In this document: one piece after another, positions 20,501 to 28,476 of the stretch
Layout: every line of letters begins with the position of its first letter
Numbering within the stretch: position 1 is the first letter of the stretch
Assembly: GCA_965223215.1 (NCBI GenBank)
Contig: CBDCVZ010000010.1
Coordinates: 5,208,001-5,272,000, forward strand
From: JABDMH01 sp965223215
GTDB lineage: Bacteria > Bacteroidota > Bacteroidia > Chitinophagales > Saprospiraceae
Direction: 5' to 3'
Length of the DNA stretch: 64,000 nucleotides
Translations under genes and position numbers: made by a program
The notes under the pieces: generated by a model
The model's database searches: none
Told to the model about the DNA's origin: nothing
The model's input: the letters and a program-made list of their open reading frames with translations, nothing else

Positions 20501-21542
20501 TGGAAATATCAAGAGCCATAGTTGTAGTGTCAAATGATCCCTCGATCCCATAATTGTCATTGGTCAGAAATGACCTGGCGTAAAACTTTTTATGTGCGTT
20601 TAGAATTAGGTCGACTCCTCCCGCCTCTAAAATCGGTAGGAAATCGGTACGAAATTCGGTAGAAGTATAGTAGGGGGTTTTGTGAAAGTATACGATGATC
20701 CAGTCTTGTGAGGTGGCATTAAGATCCTGCTGGAGCCAATTTTTCATTTGAAAGCGACTTACGCCATCTTCTGTGTTGAGTGAAATGAAATGAATATTGG
20801 CATAATCAAATGAATAATAATGCTCGGTTGCCGAGGCAACACCACCAGCTTCACCGTTTTGAGGCATGGTGAAAATGTCATAGTAAGGACCAACCCCAGT
20901 CATGGTATCAACACTTAAAATATCGCGTTCACCTGGACTAGGCCAAACCACTGAATTTATCAGGGTACGTTCGTACATGTTCTCGAAACAAGCGGCCTGA
21001 TATTCCGGATCGGTTCCCGTGTCGTAGGCGTTATCGCCTAGGAACAAAACGACATCGGAGTGTGGATCTTGATTATGGGTATAAAATCCATCACGGACAG
21101 CTCTCTGATTGGCGTCTTTAAGACCTGCGTCTCCAAGAGCCCAGATCGTGACCGGTTGGTCTTCACCTATATTGGGAGATGTGATGAGATAATGATTATT
21201 GTCACCCCCTACTTGTTCTCCAGGGAATAAGCCAACGAGGTCATACTGCAAAATGCCATTGGTGTCACCAACGGCATAGAAATATTTAGTACCAGGTTGA
21301 AGACCTGTCAGCGTCACCTCATGATCCACAGTATCCAGCAAAAGAGTGGAGGAGTCGAGCCAATTTGCGGTGTTTTCACCATACCAGACTTTGCTAGTGG
21401 TGGCTGCTGAGGTACGCCAACGAATGGTCATACTCGTTGAAGTACCTAGTTGAAGATATGGTCCTCTTACCACGGATTGAGCAGCAATCTCGAGGTTGGT
21501 GGTTAGGAAGAGGAAAAGGATGGGTAGTATCTTACGAGACAT
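17526..21542 (-). CDS. Secreted PAP-like pseudo-phosphatase with C-terminal 23-residue TSP3 array
   Basis: This 1338-residue paralog has a signal peptide (1-22) and the same Fn3, phosphoesterase-fold, Ig-like and jelly-roll-like order. GDAG (137-140), GDNAY (169-173) and His287 are kept. The GNHD motif, however, reads GERD (204-207) and the GHRH motif reads AHKK (316-319). Loss of the Asn and His ligands and of GHxH makes metal-dependent phosphatase activity unlikely. The 3-coathanger-like domain is internal here and is followed by about 22 nearly identical TSP3 units running to the stop codon; no T9SS tail or other terminal domain follows. It may be a structural or calcium-binding surface protein that kept the fold. 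It is the first of the four paralogs in transcription order. Confidence 0.92.
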   Translation of the reverse strand: MSRKILPILFLFLTTNLEIAAQSVVRGPYLQLGTSTSMTIRWRTSAATTSKVWYGENTANWLDSSTLLLDTVDHEVTLTGLQPGTKYFYAVGDTNGILQYDLVGLFPGEQVGGDNNHYLITSPNIGEDQPVTIWALGDAGLKDANQRAVRDGFYTHNQDPHSDVVLFLGDNAYDTGTDPEYQAACFENMYERTLINSVVWPSPGERDILSVDTMTGVGPYYDIFTMPQNGEAGGVASATEHYYSFDYANIHFISLNTEDGVSRFQMKNWLQQDLNATSQDWIIVYFHKTPYYTSTEFRTDFLPILEAGGVDLILNAHKKFYARSFLTNDNYGIEGSFDTTTMALDISNGKRDEEGAYMKPPGIVADTGTVYVTAGSSGSFTMNVDTFPFWSTQVGAPDMGSLRIQVLGNELDVEFIDQSGNVVDYFAMSKGIGQWPEVSITSPTDGMVYDTLQEISIQADASDSDGTITKVVFYANGDSIGMDDSAPYTFDLDVTSKGKFELQAEAFDNDGNKSLSSVVSIGVGAFCSYASINASSDDAEEKVSNGDLNLVSSDLELATDAELQLVGLRFANPSIPKNSTIINAYVQFTVEMTNNNLDPCVLNVFGEKNINPSTFTSADFDISSRPRTADSVEWSPPLWLASAVAGPDQRTPDLSSILQEVISQPGYSVNSAISIIIKGSGRRTAISWDKDPTKSPILYVEYEINCQDTDDDEICDVDDNCPLISNPNQEDMDGDGIGDVCDACPQVSSAPLVIDDVPIASGDYLTTSTINSAGLVAKDSNVVFKAGESITLNPNFEVENQGQLIANIDGCPTETCPNDADSDGVCDESDNCPNDPNPNQADGDSDGVGDACDNCPGDANLNQTDGDGDGVGDACDNCPSDANPNQTDGDGDGVGDACDNCPSDANPNQTDGDGDGVGDACDNCPSDANPNQTDGDGDGVGDACDNCPSDANPNQTDGDGDGVGDACDNCPSDANPNQTDGDGDGVGDACDNCPSDANPNQEDGDGDGVGDACDNCPSDANPNQEDGDGDGVGDACDNCPSDANPNQTDGDGDGVGDACDNCPSDANPNQTDGDGDGVGDACDNCPGDANPNQEDGDGDGVGDACDNCPSDANPNQTDGDGDGVGDACDNCPSDANPNQTDGDGDGVGDACDNCPSDANPNQTDGDGDGVGDACDNCPSDANPNQEDGDGDGVGDACDNCPSDANPNQTDGDGDGVGDACDNCPSDANPNQEDGDGDGVGDACDNCPSDANPNQTDGDGDGVGDACDNCPSDANPNQTDGDGDGVGDACDNCPSDANPNQEDGDGDGVGDACDNCPTVPNPGQEDADNNGVGDACEGL
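17540..19050 (-). repeat. 69-bp tandem repeat array encoding 23-residue TSP3 units
   Basis: About 22 head-to-tail copies of a 69-bp unit encode NCPSDANPNQ-(T/E)-DGDGDGVGDACD. Units differ at only a few fixed positions: a Thr/Glu codon and single synonymous bases in the Asp codons. This is much more uniform than the 129-bp arrays nearby. The uniformity opens long false reading frames on both strands. Confidence 0.92.
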
Positions 21543-21650
21543 AGGGGGGAAAATTAGTTAGATGTATTCTTAGTCGAGGTGAAGATAAGCAAACTCCTGT
21601 ACTCATCTTGCCAAATAGGATTGGAGTTTTAACAATTAAGCGTGAATGCG

Positions 21651-23144
21651 TTAGAGTTCAAAAGCCCCAATGTCCCAGCGTCCATCACCTCCTCTTTTGT
21701 CATTTGAAAAATCACAAAACAATGAAATAGAGTCGCCTGTGTTTTGACATGGACTGCCCACAAGCATTCTAAAATGTTCTGGCACTTCTCTCCTCGGGTC
21801 CATGAACATTGGGTTTGCACAAAATCCCTTGGGTTCAAAATCTGGTTTCATTGATCGTAGAACAGCAAAGCTATAAGAGTCGATGATTTTCTGAGCCCTG
21901 GTATTTAAATAATAGCAATTGAAGTCAAAAGTCACAGAGTCGATGGATCCATCGATTTTTTGATTAGATCTGGTGAAGTCAAATATGTTATTCTTAAATT
22001 GGACTAGATCTAGATTACCGCTCAGCCAAATCAATTTTCCGGTACGATCGTCTGGCGCCAAAATGTTATTCCAGATTTGGACAGATTTGATGTCTTTCAA
22101 ATACATCGTGTGATGCCCATTACCGCATATGATATTATTAGCGACCCTGACCGATTCGCAGTCTTTAATGGTGAGATCACCAATGCCTTTTCCAGCGGAA
22201 TTAGAACTCAAAAAATTCCCACGAATTTCCACATGATTGACCCGAGATTTAGCAACATGAATACCACCTGCGTAACTGTATTTGATATGGTTACCTTGAA
22301 CAAGAATATGAGTTCCCGAAGTGACATCAATCCCATCTTCACCAGATCGCGTTATAGTATTATTACGTATGATAATATTTCCTTGAATGTTGTTGCCCTC
22401 TCTATCGCGGTGACAACTAATGGCATCTTCCCGAGCTACTGATTGGGGCTTTTCAACTAAACAATTTTCAACCAGGATATGGCTCAATTTATTAAATGGC
22501 GAACCCTCCAGGTAAATGCCATTAACCTTGTAGTTGTAGATGAGCAAGCTGTCTAACCAACAATTTGCACCACCATGATCAAACCTTACTGCATTCCCAC
22601 TACAATTCGTGATATCGACTAAACGGACGACATTAAAATAATTACCTTCTTCACGATCAAAGTGCAACATATTATTGCCTCCGCCATCAATGTGTAAATT
22701 TTCGACAATGATATGGTTGTGCTGGAGTACAATTCCTCTCTTTCCCAAACAGACGATCTTGGGTTTTGAGCCTTTTCCATACGCTCCAAAATAAACACTG
22801 TTGTGCTTTGAGATATCTGTTAAACCAAACCGCAAAGGTTGCTCCATCACCTTGGCTTTTATCTCAATTTTTCCACCAGGACGACCACCATTTTTTGGCC
22901 TTAAGGGACCGTCGTTCCACTGCTGTCCACGACGAAACAGAATGCGATCTCCAGGATTGAAATAGAAGCTATTGACCTTCGAGACAGATCTCCAAGGACC
23001 AATGGTGGATCCATTTGGCACCTTGCTCAATCCATTGTAGTCGTCATTTCCATATATGGCATCTACATAATATGTTTTAGATGGGGTGGCATTTGAAACG
23101 ACTGCCCATCCGAGGCAAATAATAAAAATTAAGTTGGAGATCAT
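21651..23144 (-). CDS. Secreted right-handed beta-helix protein
   Basis: About 497 residues. I chose the ATG at 23144 because it starts a normal signal peptide (cleavage after VVSNA). An in-frame GTG at 23192 would add 16 residues of non-signal sequence. The mature N-terminus carries the motif YYVDA.YGND..NG typical of pectate-lyase-like beta-helix proteins. It is followed by many short parallel-beta coils with repeated I.I..N.I and GIHVAKSRV-type turns. The family contains polysaccharide lyases and hydrolases as well as structural proteins; no catalytic residues can be assigned by eye. The last 60 residues (from about CANPMF) form a closing cap. No T9SS tail is present, unlike its neighbour, which is clearly a paralog. 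It lies at the downstream end of the polysaccharide locus, suggesting action on that glycan. Confidence 0.85.
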   Translation of the reverse strand: MISNLIFIICLGWAVVSNATPSKTYYVDAIYGNDDYNGLSKVPNGSTIGPWRSVSKVNSFYFNPGDRILFRRGQQWNDGPLRPKNGGRPGGKIEIKAKVMEQPLRFGLTDISKHNSVYFGAYGKGSKPKIVCLGKRGIVLQHNHIIVENLHIDGGGNNMLHFDREEGNYFNVVRLVDITNCSGNAVRFDHGGANCWLDSLLIYNYKVNGIYLEGSPFNKLSHILVENCLVEKPQSVAREDAISCHRDREGNNIQGNIIIRNNTITRSGEDGIDVTSGTHILVQGNHIKYSYAGGIHVAKSRVNHVEIRGNFLSSNSAGKGIGDLTIKDCESVRVANNIICGNGHHTMYLKDIKSVQIWNNILAPDDRTGKLIWLSGNLDLVQFKNNIFDFTRSNQKIDGSIDSVTFDFNCYYLNTRAQKIIDSYSFAVLRSMKPDFEPKGFCANPMFMDPRREVPEHFRMLVGSPCQNTGDSISLFCDFSNDKRGGDGRWDIGAFEL

Positions 23145-23209
23145 CGATCTTTCACCAACCACAGCATGATTAAGCCGGAGGGTTAATCTCACAATCTGTA
23201 TCCAAGATT

Positions 23210-25216
23210 TTAGTGCTTACTGATTTTACTCACAAGTGTAGTTCCATCCCTTGCGATAACAATCACCGAGTATAATCCTTGAGAGAGCTTGGCAACCTGA
23301 ACATGAACCAGCTTTTGATTGGGATCAAGAATGCTCGATAAGATAAGTTTGCCATTGAAATCTCTTATCTGTAACAGTTCTGCCTCTATTTCAGTACCAA
23401 TTTCAAGATTGAATTCATCTTCAAAGGGATTGGGAAAAGGCTTGATCGCATTGTTGACCACTGGAGATCTGTCATTACAGACATCACCAATACCGTTGCC
23501 ATCTGCATCCATCTGGTCAGCGTTAGGTTTTGTGCGGCAGTTGTCTAAATCACCGCAGACACCGTCACCATCTACATCATTGTCTTTGTCCCAGGGGCAC
23601 AGATCACATGCATTACCCATGCCATCTCCATCATTGTCTTTTTGATCGCGATTTGAGATGGTCGGACAATTATCCATACTACCACAGATACCATCATTGT
23701 CGATGTCATTTTCCAGATCGTCAGGACAAGGATCGACTTCATAGGGTCCGATTTCAATCCCTTCGCCTTGCGGTCGAGCAGACTTCAAAAAGTCAAAAGT
23801 CAATGCAACACTCACACCTGCGTCTAGACAAGGGCTTTCAGCGTCTAGCTGAAAATGCTCAGGAGATTGACGTCGGTTATCTACAAAAAGAGGGTTGGCA
23901 CGAACGCCATGCATTTCGAAAGCCGAATCTTGCAATCGTGCTTCCTCAAAGCTAAAATCGAATAATACGCTTTGGCTGGAATCCTTGACGTAATAGCAAT
24001 TGTGATCAAAAAAAGTGGAACTTAAGTCACCTTCAATCTCTTGTTTTGATCTGGTGAAATCAAAAATATTGTTCTTAAACTCAATACTATCGAGACCTGA
24101 TCGTAACCAAATCAGATTCCCCGATCGATCAACCGGAGACACGACGTTATTCCAAATGCTGACATGGGAAGCGTCCTTAAGGTAAATCGAATGATGTCCT
24201 GAACCGAGAATGAAATTATTGACAGCCCTCACGTTTGAACAGATGATACTTAAATCACCAAGACCACGGCTGATGGAATTTGAATCGAGGACATTGCCGC
24301 GAATTTCAACGGTGTGAACTCTCTTTTTTGCGGCGTGGATGCCAGCACTGGAGCTATGTCTGATCACATTGCCTTCGACTAATATATTAGAACCCGAAGT
24401 GATGTCAATTCCATCTTCCCCTGATCTAATAATTGTGTTATTGCGGATGATCACATTACCGGCTATATTGTTACCATCTTCATCCGCATGGCAGCTGATG
24501 CCGTCTTCTCTTTCAATAATTTCCGGTTTTTCTACCCAGCAATTTTCGACCAACACTGAATCCAGTGCATTGGAGTCCGATCCCTCCAAATAGATTCCAT
24601 TTACTCCATAATCATAGATATAAATACCATCCAGCCAACAATTACCTCCTCCATTTCGGAAGCGGACAGCATTTGCCTTAATTCTGGTTAAGTCTACATT
24701 TTTGATCAAAATCCAGTAGTTACCGTTCACACCATTAAACTGTAAGACATCATTATCACCATTGTCTAAATGAATGTTTTCTACAATGATGTAATTATGG
24801 CGTAGAATGATTCCTACGTCACTCACCTGGCAATCTATCCGAGGCTTACTTCCCTCACCATAAGCACCAAAGTAGATGCATTGATGGTCATTGGGATCAA
24901 CCAAATGGAAGGTAAGGCTGTCTGAAAGAATAGTCTCTTCGATCCTCACAGTGCCTTGGGCTTGCCCTCCATTGTTAGGATCTAAGGGGCCGTCCATCCA
25001 GGATGCTCCCCTCTTAAATAAAATGCTATCACCGGCCTCAAAAAACATACTATTGACCTTAGATATAGTTTTCCATGGCCCAATATTGACATCAGTTGAC
25101 GAGGGCGAGGTGCCGGAATTTTGATCAAGCCCATTCTCAGAGTCTACGTAGTACACTTTACCATTTAGCGGTAATGCTCCTAATACACACAGGGTACAGA
25201 GCAACAAAATCTTCAT
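23210..25216 (-). CDS. Secreted right-handed beta-helix protein with TSP3 repeats and T9SS sorting tail
   Basis: About 668 residues. The ATG at 25216 gives a good signal peptide (MKILLLCTLCVLGALPLNG); the longer reading starts at a GTG at 25249. Residues after cleavage start KVYYVDSENGLDQNSG, then a parallel beta-helix runs to about residue 480, closely related to the next gene downstream. Three or four TSP3 calcium loops follow (DGICGSMDNC, DGDGMGNACD). The last 75 residues form a type IX secretion C-terminal domain: PFPNPF at its start, LLQIRDFNGK in the middle, QGLYSVIV near the end. It is therefore probably exported by T9SS and anchored to the surface or released. The role is likely polysaccharide binding or cleavage. 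It begins 82 bp after a glycosyltransferase gene. Confidence 0.9.
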   Translation of the reverse strand: MKILLLCTLCVLGALPLNGKVYYVDSENGLDQNSGTSPSSTDVNIGPWKTISKVNSMFFEAGDSILFKRGASWMDGPLDPNNGGQAQGTVRIEETILSDSLTFHLVDPNDHQCIYFGAYGEGSKPRIDCQVSDVGIILRHNYIIVENIHLDNGDNDVLQFNGVNGNYWILIKNVDLTRIKANAVRFRNGGGNCWLDGIYIYDYGVNGIYLEGSDSNALDSVLVENCWVEKPEIIEREDGISCHADEDGNNIAGNVIIRNNTIIRSGEDGIDITSGSNILVEGNVIRHSSSAGIHAAKKRVHTVEIRGNVLDSNSISRGLGDLSIICSNVRAVNNFILGSGHHSIYLKDASHVSIWNNVVSPVDRSGNLIWLRSGLDSIEFKNNIFDFTRSKQEIEGDLSSTFFDHNCYYVKDSSQSVLFDFSFEEARLQDSAFEMHGVRANPLFVDNRRQSPEHFQLDAESPCLDAGVSVALTFDFLKSARPQGEGIEIGPYEVDPCPDDLENDIDNDGICGSMDNCPTISNRDQKDNDGDGMGNACDLCPWDKDNDVDGDGVCGDLDNCRTKPNADQMDADGNGIGDVCNDRSPVVNNAIKPFPNPFEDEFNLEIGTEIEAELLQIRDFNGKLILSSILDPNQKLVHVQVAKLSQGLYSVIVIARDGTTLVSKISKH

Positions 25217-25298
25217 TTTAACGGGGAATTCAGAAATAATGGGTCTCACATCTTTTTTTTTGGAGACTGGCAGCCTTTGGAAAAGAGGCCAGGGACAG

Positions 25299-26435
25299 CT
25301 ATTGATCTGTGCTCACCCTGAAGAGCACTTCTTTCTTGGTAGGCTCGCCAGCCAATGTATTTAGGAATATTCTTTCCAATCGATCGGCCACCTTTGCAGG
25401 AGCGAAATGCTCGCGCGCATAATTTCGATTAAAATCAGCTATTTCACGTAGCCTTTGACGATTATTAATTATTTCGGTCAATTTTCTAGTGAGGTCATCA
25501 GTATCTTGAGCTGAGACAAACGCACCCATCATGCCAGGTTGAAAAAAATCCTTGATACCACCCACGTCGGTTGTCACGACTGCAAGTCCACTTGCCATTG
25601 ATTCCAGTACTGAATTGGGCATCCCCTCCCCATGGTAAGATGGAAAAACATAGATATCTGATTCATTGAGGATTTTAGCTTTCTGCCGACCAGAAATCCA
25701 ACCTGTAAACGATACATTTGGGATTTGGTGGTCCATGACATATTTCTTGGACTCTTCCAAAGCCTTACCTGTACCAGCAATGGTCAATTTGAGATTTGAA
25801 TCTTTTGAGACTAATCGTTGGAAGCTTGCCAAAGTTTCATAGATACCCTTGTTCCTCTCTATCCGAGCTAGAAATAACAGTTGTAATTCCCTGCTCGAAC
25901 CCAAAGCTATCTCCGCTTGGTCATTCGTAGCAAACTCCAATATGGAGTCATCAACTGTGGTTGTTTCACAGTAAATCACACCCTTGAAACCATAAGCTAT
26001 TAGACGATCCTTAAATTCATTAGCTAAGACAATCATTGCGTCAGCACGGCCAAAGGAAAAATTAAAAAGGTACCTTATTTTAGAAACCGTTTTTTTCTCA
26101 AAATCCCAATCCCATCCTCTCCAGAAAACAATTAATTTGCTTTTCGTCAAAGCGGCAATAAGGGCAAAAATACTATCGCGATAGAAGGATTTCGGATTCA
26201 ATGAAGGATTGAGAAGTACAATGTTTATATCATCTCCCTTCGCCAGTTGGTAGAATCGATAATAATCAATGAGAAGCCTTTTGATCACTCCAAACATCGA
26301 CTCCTTTTTGCCTTTAGGCCCATAAAAAAAAAAGTGGGTTTCACTCTTGAAGTGCTTTCGGACAGCACTGTAATATGTTTGCTTCCCACCAGGGGTTGTG
26401 AGGAGGGGAGCATGGATCAACAATCTCTTTTTCAT
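25299..26435 (-). CDS. GT4-type glycosyltransferase
   Basis: 378 residues, GT-B fold. The N-terminal half begins with a hydrophobic strand and a glycine-rich turn (LLTTPGGKQTYY). The C-terminal nucleotide-sugar half has LLFLARIERNKG, then TIAGTGKALEE, then the EX7E motif (GEGMPNSVLESMASGLAVV) characteristic of family GT4. It would transfer a sugar from an activated donor to a growing lipid-linked oligosaccharide on the cytoplasmic face; donor and linkage cannot be told. It follows the heparinase-like gene by 70 bp on the same strand and is the last glycosyltransferase of the locus. Confidence 0.9.
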   Translation of the reverse strand: MKKRLLIHAPLLTTPGGKQTYYSAVRKHFKSETHFFFYGPKGKKESMFGVIKRLLIDYYRFYQLAKGDDINIVLLNPSLNPKSFYRDSIFALIAALTKSKLIVFWRGWDWDFEKKTVSKIRYLFNFSFGRADAMIVLANEFKDRLIAYGFKGVIYCETTTVDDSILEFATNDQAEIALGSSRELQLLFLARIERNKGIYETLASFQRLVSKDSNLKLTIAGTGKALEESKKYVMDHQIPNVSFTGWISGRQKAKILNESDIYVFPSYHGEGMPNSVLESMASGLAVVTTDVGGIKDFFQPGMMGAFVSAQDTDDLTRKLTEIINNRQRLREIADFNRNYAREHFAPAKVADRLERIFLNTLAGEPTKKEVLFRVSTDQ

Positions 26436-26505
26436 TCTTAGGTTGGGTTTTGGTGATAATTTTAGAATGGATTCGTAATATTCCTCTTGATTAACCTATC
26501 AATGT

Positions 26506-28467
26506 CTAAGGCTCAATTTCTATGATGGTTTTAAGTGTAAAAGATCCCTTTTGCTCAATTTTACTATAAATTGTTGTAGTTGGTATCTTATTAAGAAATG
26601 CATCCGAATACCATCCCAGGATCGGCTCTTTAGATCCTTTGACCAAGCGAGGTTTCGTTTTCGGATCCAGGTTAATACGGATTTCCTGGTGACCCATGCA
26701 GGACAGTGCATAGGTATTTTTTGTTTGTGGTATCGCTTTGATCCTAGGATTAAGGTGAAAGGGAATTTCATAAACATGCAGGGAATCATCCGTAGAAATT
26801 ATTTTATCGATAATCTCTAGTCGGTTGAGATTTTTCTCAAATTTATAGGTGCGATGATGGATGACACCTAAATTTTGATAGCCATTATGTGAGGCTGAAA
26901 TGACAGTCTCAGTCTCTGTGTCTCGACAATCTTCCACGGTCGTCTGGTAATGATTCAGCCACAGGCAAGGACCGCCATTATCTGCTTGGTCCTGGTAATC
27001 GACTCTAATCGTATTGTGGGCAAGTGTGCCTTTGAAGTAAGCTCTCCACTGAGGCTCTGAATGATAAGTGTAGGTTCCCATATCGGACAAATAAGGGACC
27101 CCATCTAAATGCAATATAAACGATAGTGCATCCGCATGTCCATGGGCGGCAATAGACAGATAACCTAGGGGAGCTGCGTCAATATGAATGTATACTTCTT
27201 TCTTGTTTGAGCTTCCCTTAATAAAGAAATGACCATCTTGTGGATAATACTTGCTAACTGAGTTAGGAGGAGGTGTCGCTAATGATTTGTATCGCAAGAC
27301 TCCGGTTTTTCCGAAAAGGATTTTATTCTTGATGTCGATGTGTGCTCCTCCCCTTGATTTAAATTCATTGTCAGAAAACAAGATGGCTCCTGACATCACT
27401 AGTGATTGAAAATTATTTGGAGATTTTTCATTGGCTAAAATGAATGTATGCCCATCATCATCATCACCATAATAGGGAACATTTCCGGTCTGGTCCATCA
27501 GATGAAAAATGTATAGCATTATGTTTTTTAGACTTCTTAAATAGTTTCTGGAGAATGGTTGGTTACGTGCATCGGCAACTACCTGCGCGATGAGAAAGAA
27601 GTCAGTAATAAACTGTATGTACTCAGATGCTTGTTCCCGGTTGATTCCGGTGGGTGAATGTTGGTTTATCATTTCCTCCTCCAGAATATTCCGACCACGA
27701 TCTGTCCAATTTTCAGACTCTGGGAAGTTCCAATAAATGCCAGCTATAAATAAACCTGTTCCTTCGGCGATTCGATGATTGTTGGCCGAAGAATAGTCGG
27801 AAATATAACGCTCACTATGTTGTGCGTGAAGACGAATCAAGGGAAGCCATACCTCATCGGTAAATTCTCTTAAAGTTTGATTGGATTGTACCAATGCATT
27901 TATTTCAAGAATCTCCCAGCATAGAAACCAGGTGATTATACGGAGATTTACTTCGATATTACTGTACCAATTTACACCAACTAGATAGGGGTTTGATTCC
28001 TTCCAGCTCTTGATGATAGAAATAAATTGCTCAATGTACCGCACATCCCTAGAGTGTCGAAATTGCAGGCATAAATTCGTTAAAAACTGCAAACGATTGA
28101 TTTCCCAAATAACTTTTACAATACCATGCTCTTCAGTACGAGTATTAATAGAATGTGAATACTTTAAGGGAGCCCTTTTACCCGTAATTATATCCTGGTG
28201 CCAGTCGATGGGTTCGTTGAGTGCAATCTCTGCAGTGAATATCTTGAACGAGTCTGTTGGAAATGAACCAAGATCTTCTGGAATCGATAAGATTGGATCA
28301 GGGTAAGAAGTATCTATGGGTTGGGGAAACCGACCGGTTTTATTGATTCGATCAATATTCTTAATAGTATGCTTTTTAAGACGATACCCTACTTCACCTA
28401 TATTCATCGTTCTCAGGCGATTCAGATACCAGATCAACTTACCTTTTCTTGCTATTGCTTGGGCCAT
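26506..28467 (-). CDS. Heparinase II/III family protein
   Basis: 653 residues. The N-terminal alpha-helical (toroid-type) half contains W-rich helices such as NRLQFLTNLC and ANNHRIAEGTGLF. The C-terminal beta-sandwich half starts with the family signature HGHADALSF near residue 440, followed by GVPYLSDMGTYTYH, and later LAHNTIRVDYQDQ. These carry the His and Tyr residues expected for uronate-polysaccharide lyases. No clear signal peptide is seen, so the cellular site is uncertain. Heparinase-like proteins often accompany Wzx/Wzy clusters, where they may edit or clear the polymer, or act as epimerase-like modifiers. It starts 9 bp after the preceding membrane-protein gene, so the two are probably co-translated. 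Confidence 0.88.
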   Translation of the reverse strand: MAQAIARKGKLIWYLNRLRTMNIGEVGYRLKKHTIKNIDRINKTGRFPQPIDTSYPDPILSIPEDLGSFPTDSFKIFTAEIALNEPIDWHQDIITGKRAPLKYSHSINTRTEEHGIVKVIWEINRLQFLTNLCLQFRHSRDVRYIEQFISIIKSWKESNPYLVGVNWYSNIEVNLRIITWFLCWEILEINALVQSNQTLREFTDEVWLPLIRLHAQHSERYISDYSSANNHRIAEGTGLFIAGIYWNFPESENWTDRGRNILEEEMINQHSPTGINREQASEYIQFITDFFLIAQVVADARNQPFSRNYLRSLKNIMLYIFHLMDQTGNVPYYGDDDDGHTFILANEKSPNNFQSLVMSGAILFSDNEFKSRGGAHIDIKNKILFGKTGVLRYKSLATPPPNSVSKYYPQDGHFFIKGSSNKKEVYIHIDAAPLGYLSIAAHGHADALSFILHLDGVPYLSDMGTYTYHSEPQWRAYFKGTLAHNTIRVDYQDQADNGGPCLWLNHYQTTVEDCRDTETETVISASHNGYQNLGVIHHRTYKFEKNLNRLEIIDKIISTDDSLHVYEIPFHLNPRIKAIPQTKNTYALSCMGHQEIRINLDPKTKPRLVKGSKEPILGWYSDAFLNKIPTTTIYSKIEQKGSFTLKTIIEIEP

Positions 28468-28476
28468 CTGATTCTT

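Noticed and set aside
25255..25298. Terminator between the glycosyltransferase and the beta-helix gene
   Set aside because: The hairpin-like sequence is followed by As and not Ts on the coding (minus) strand.
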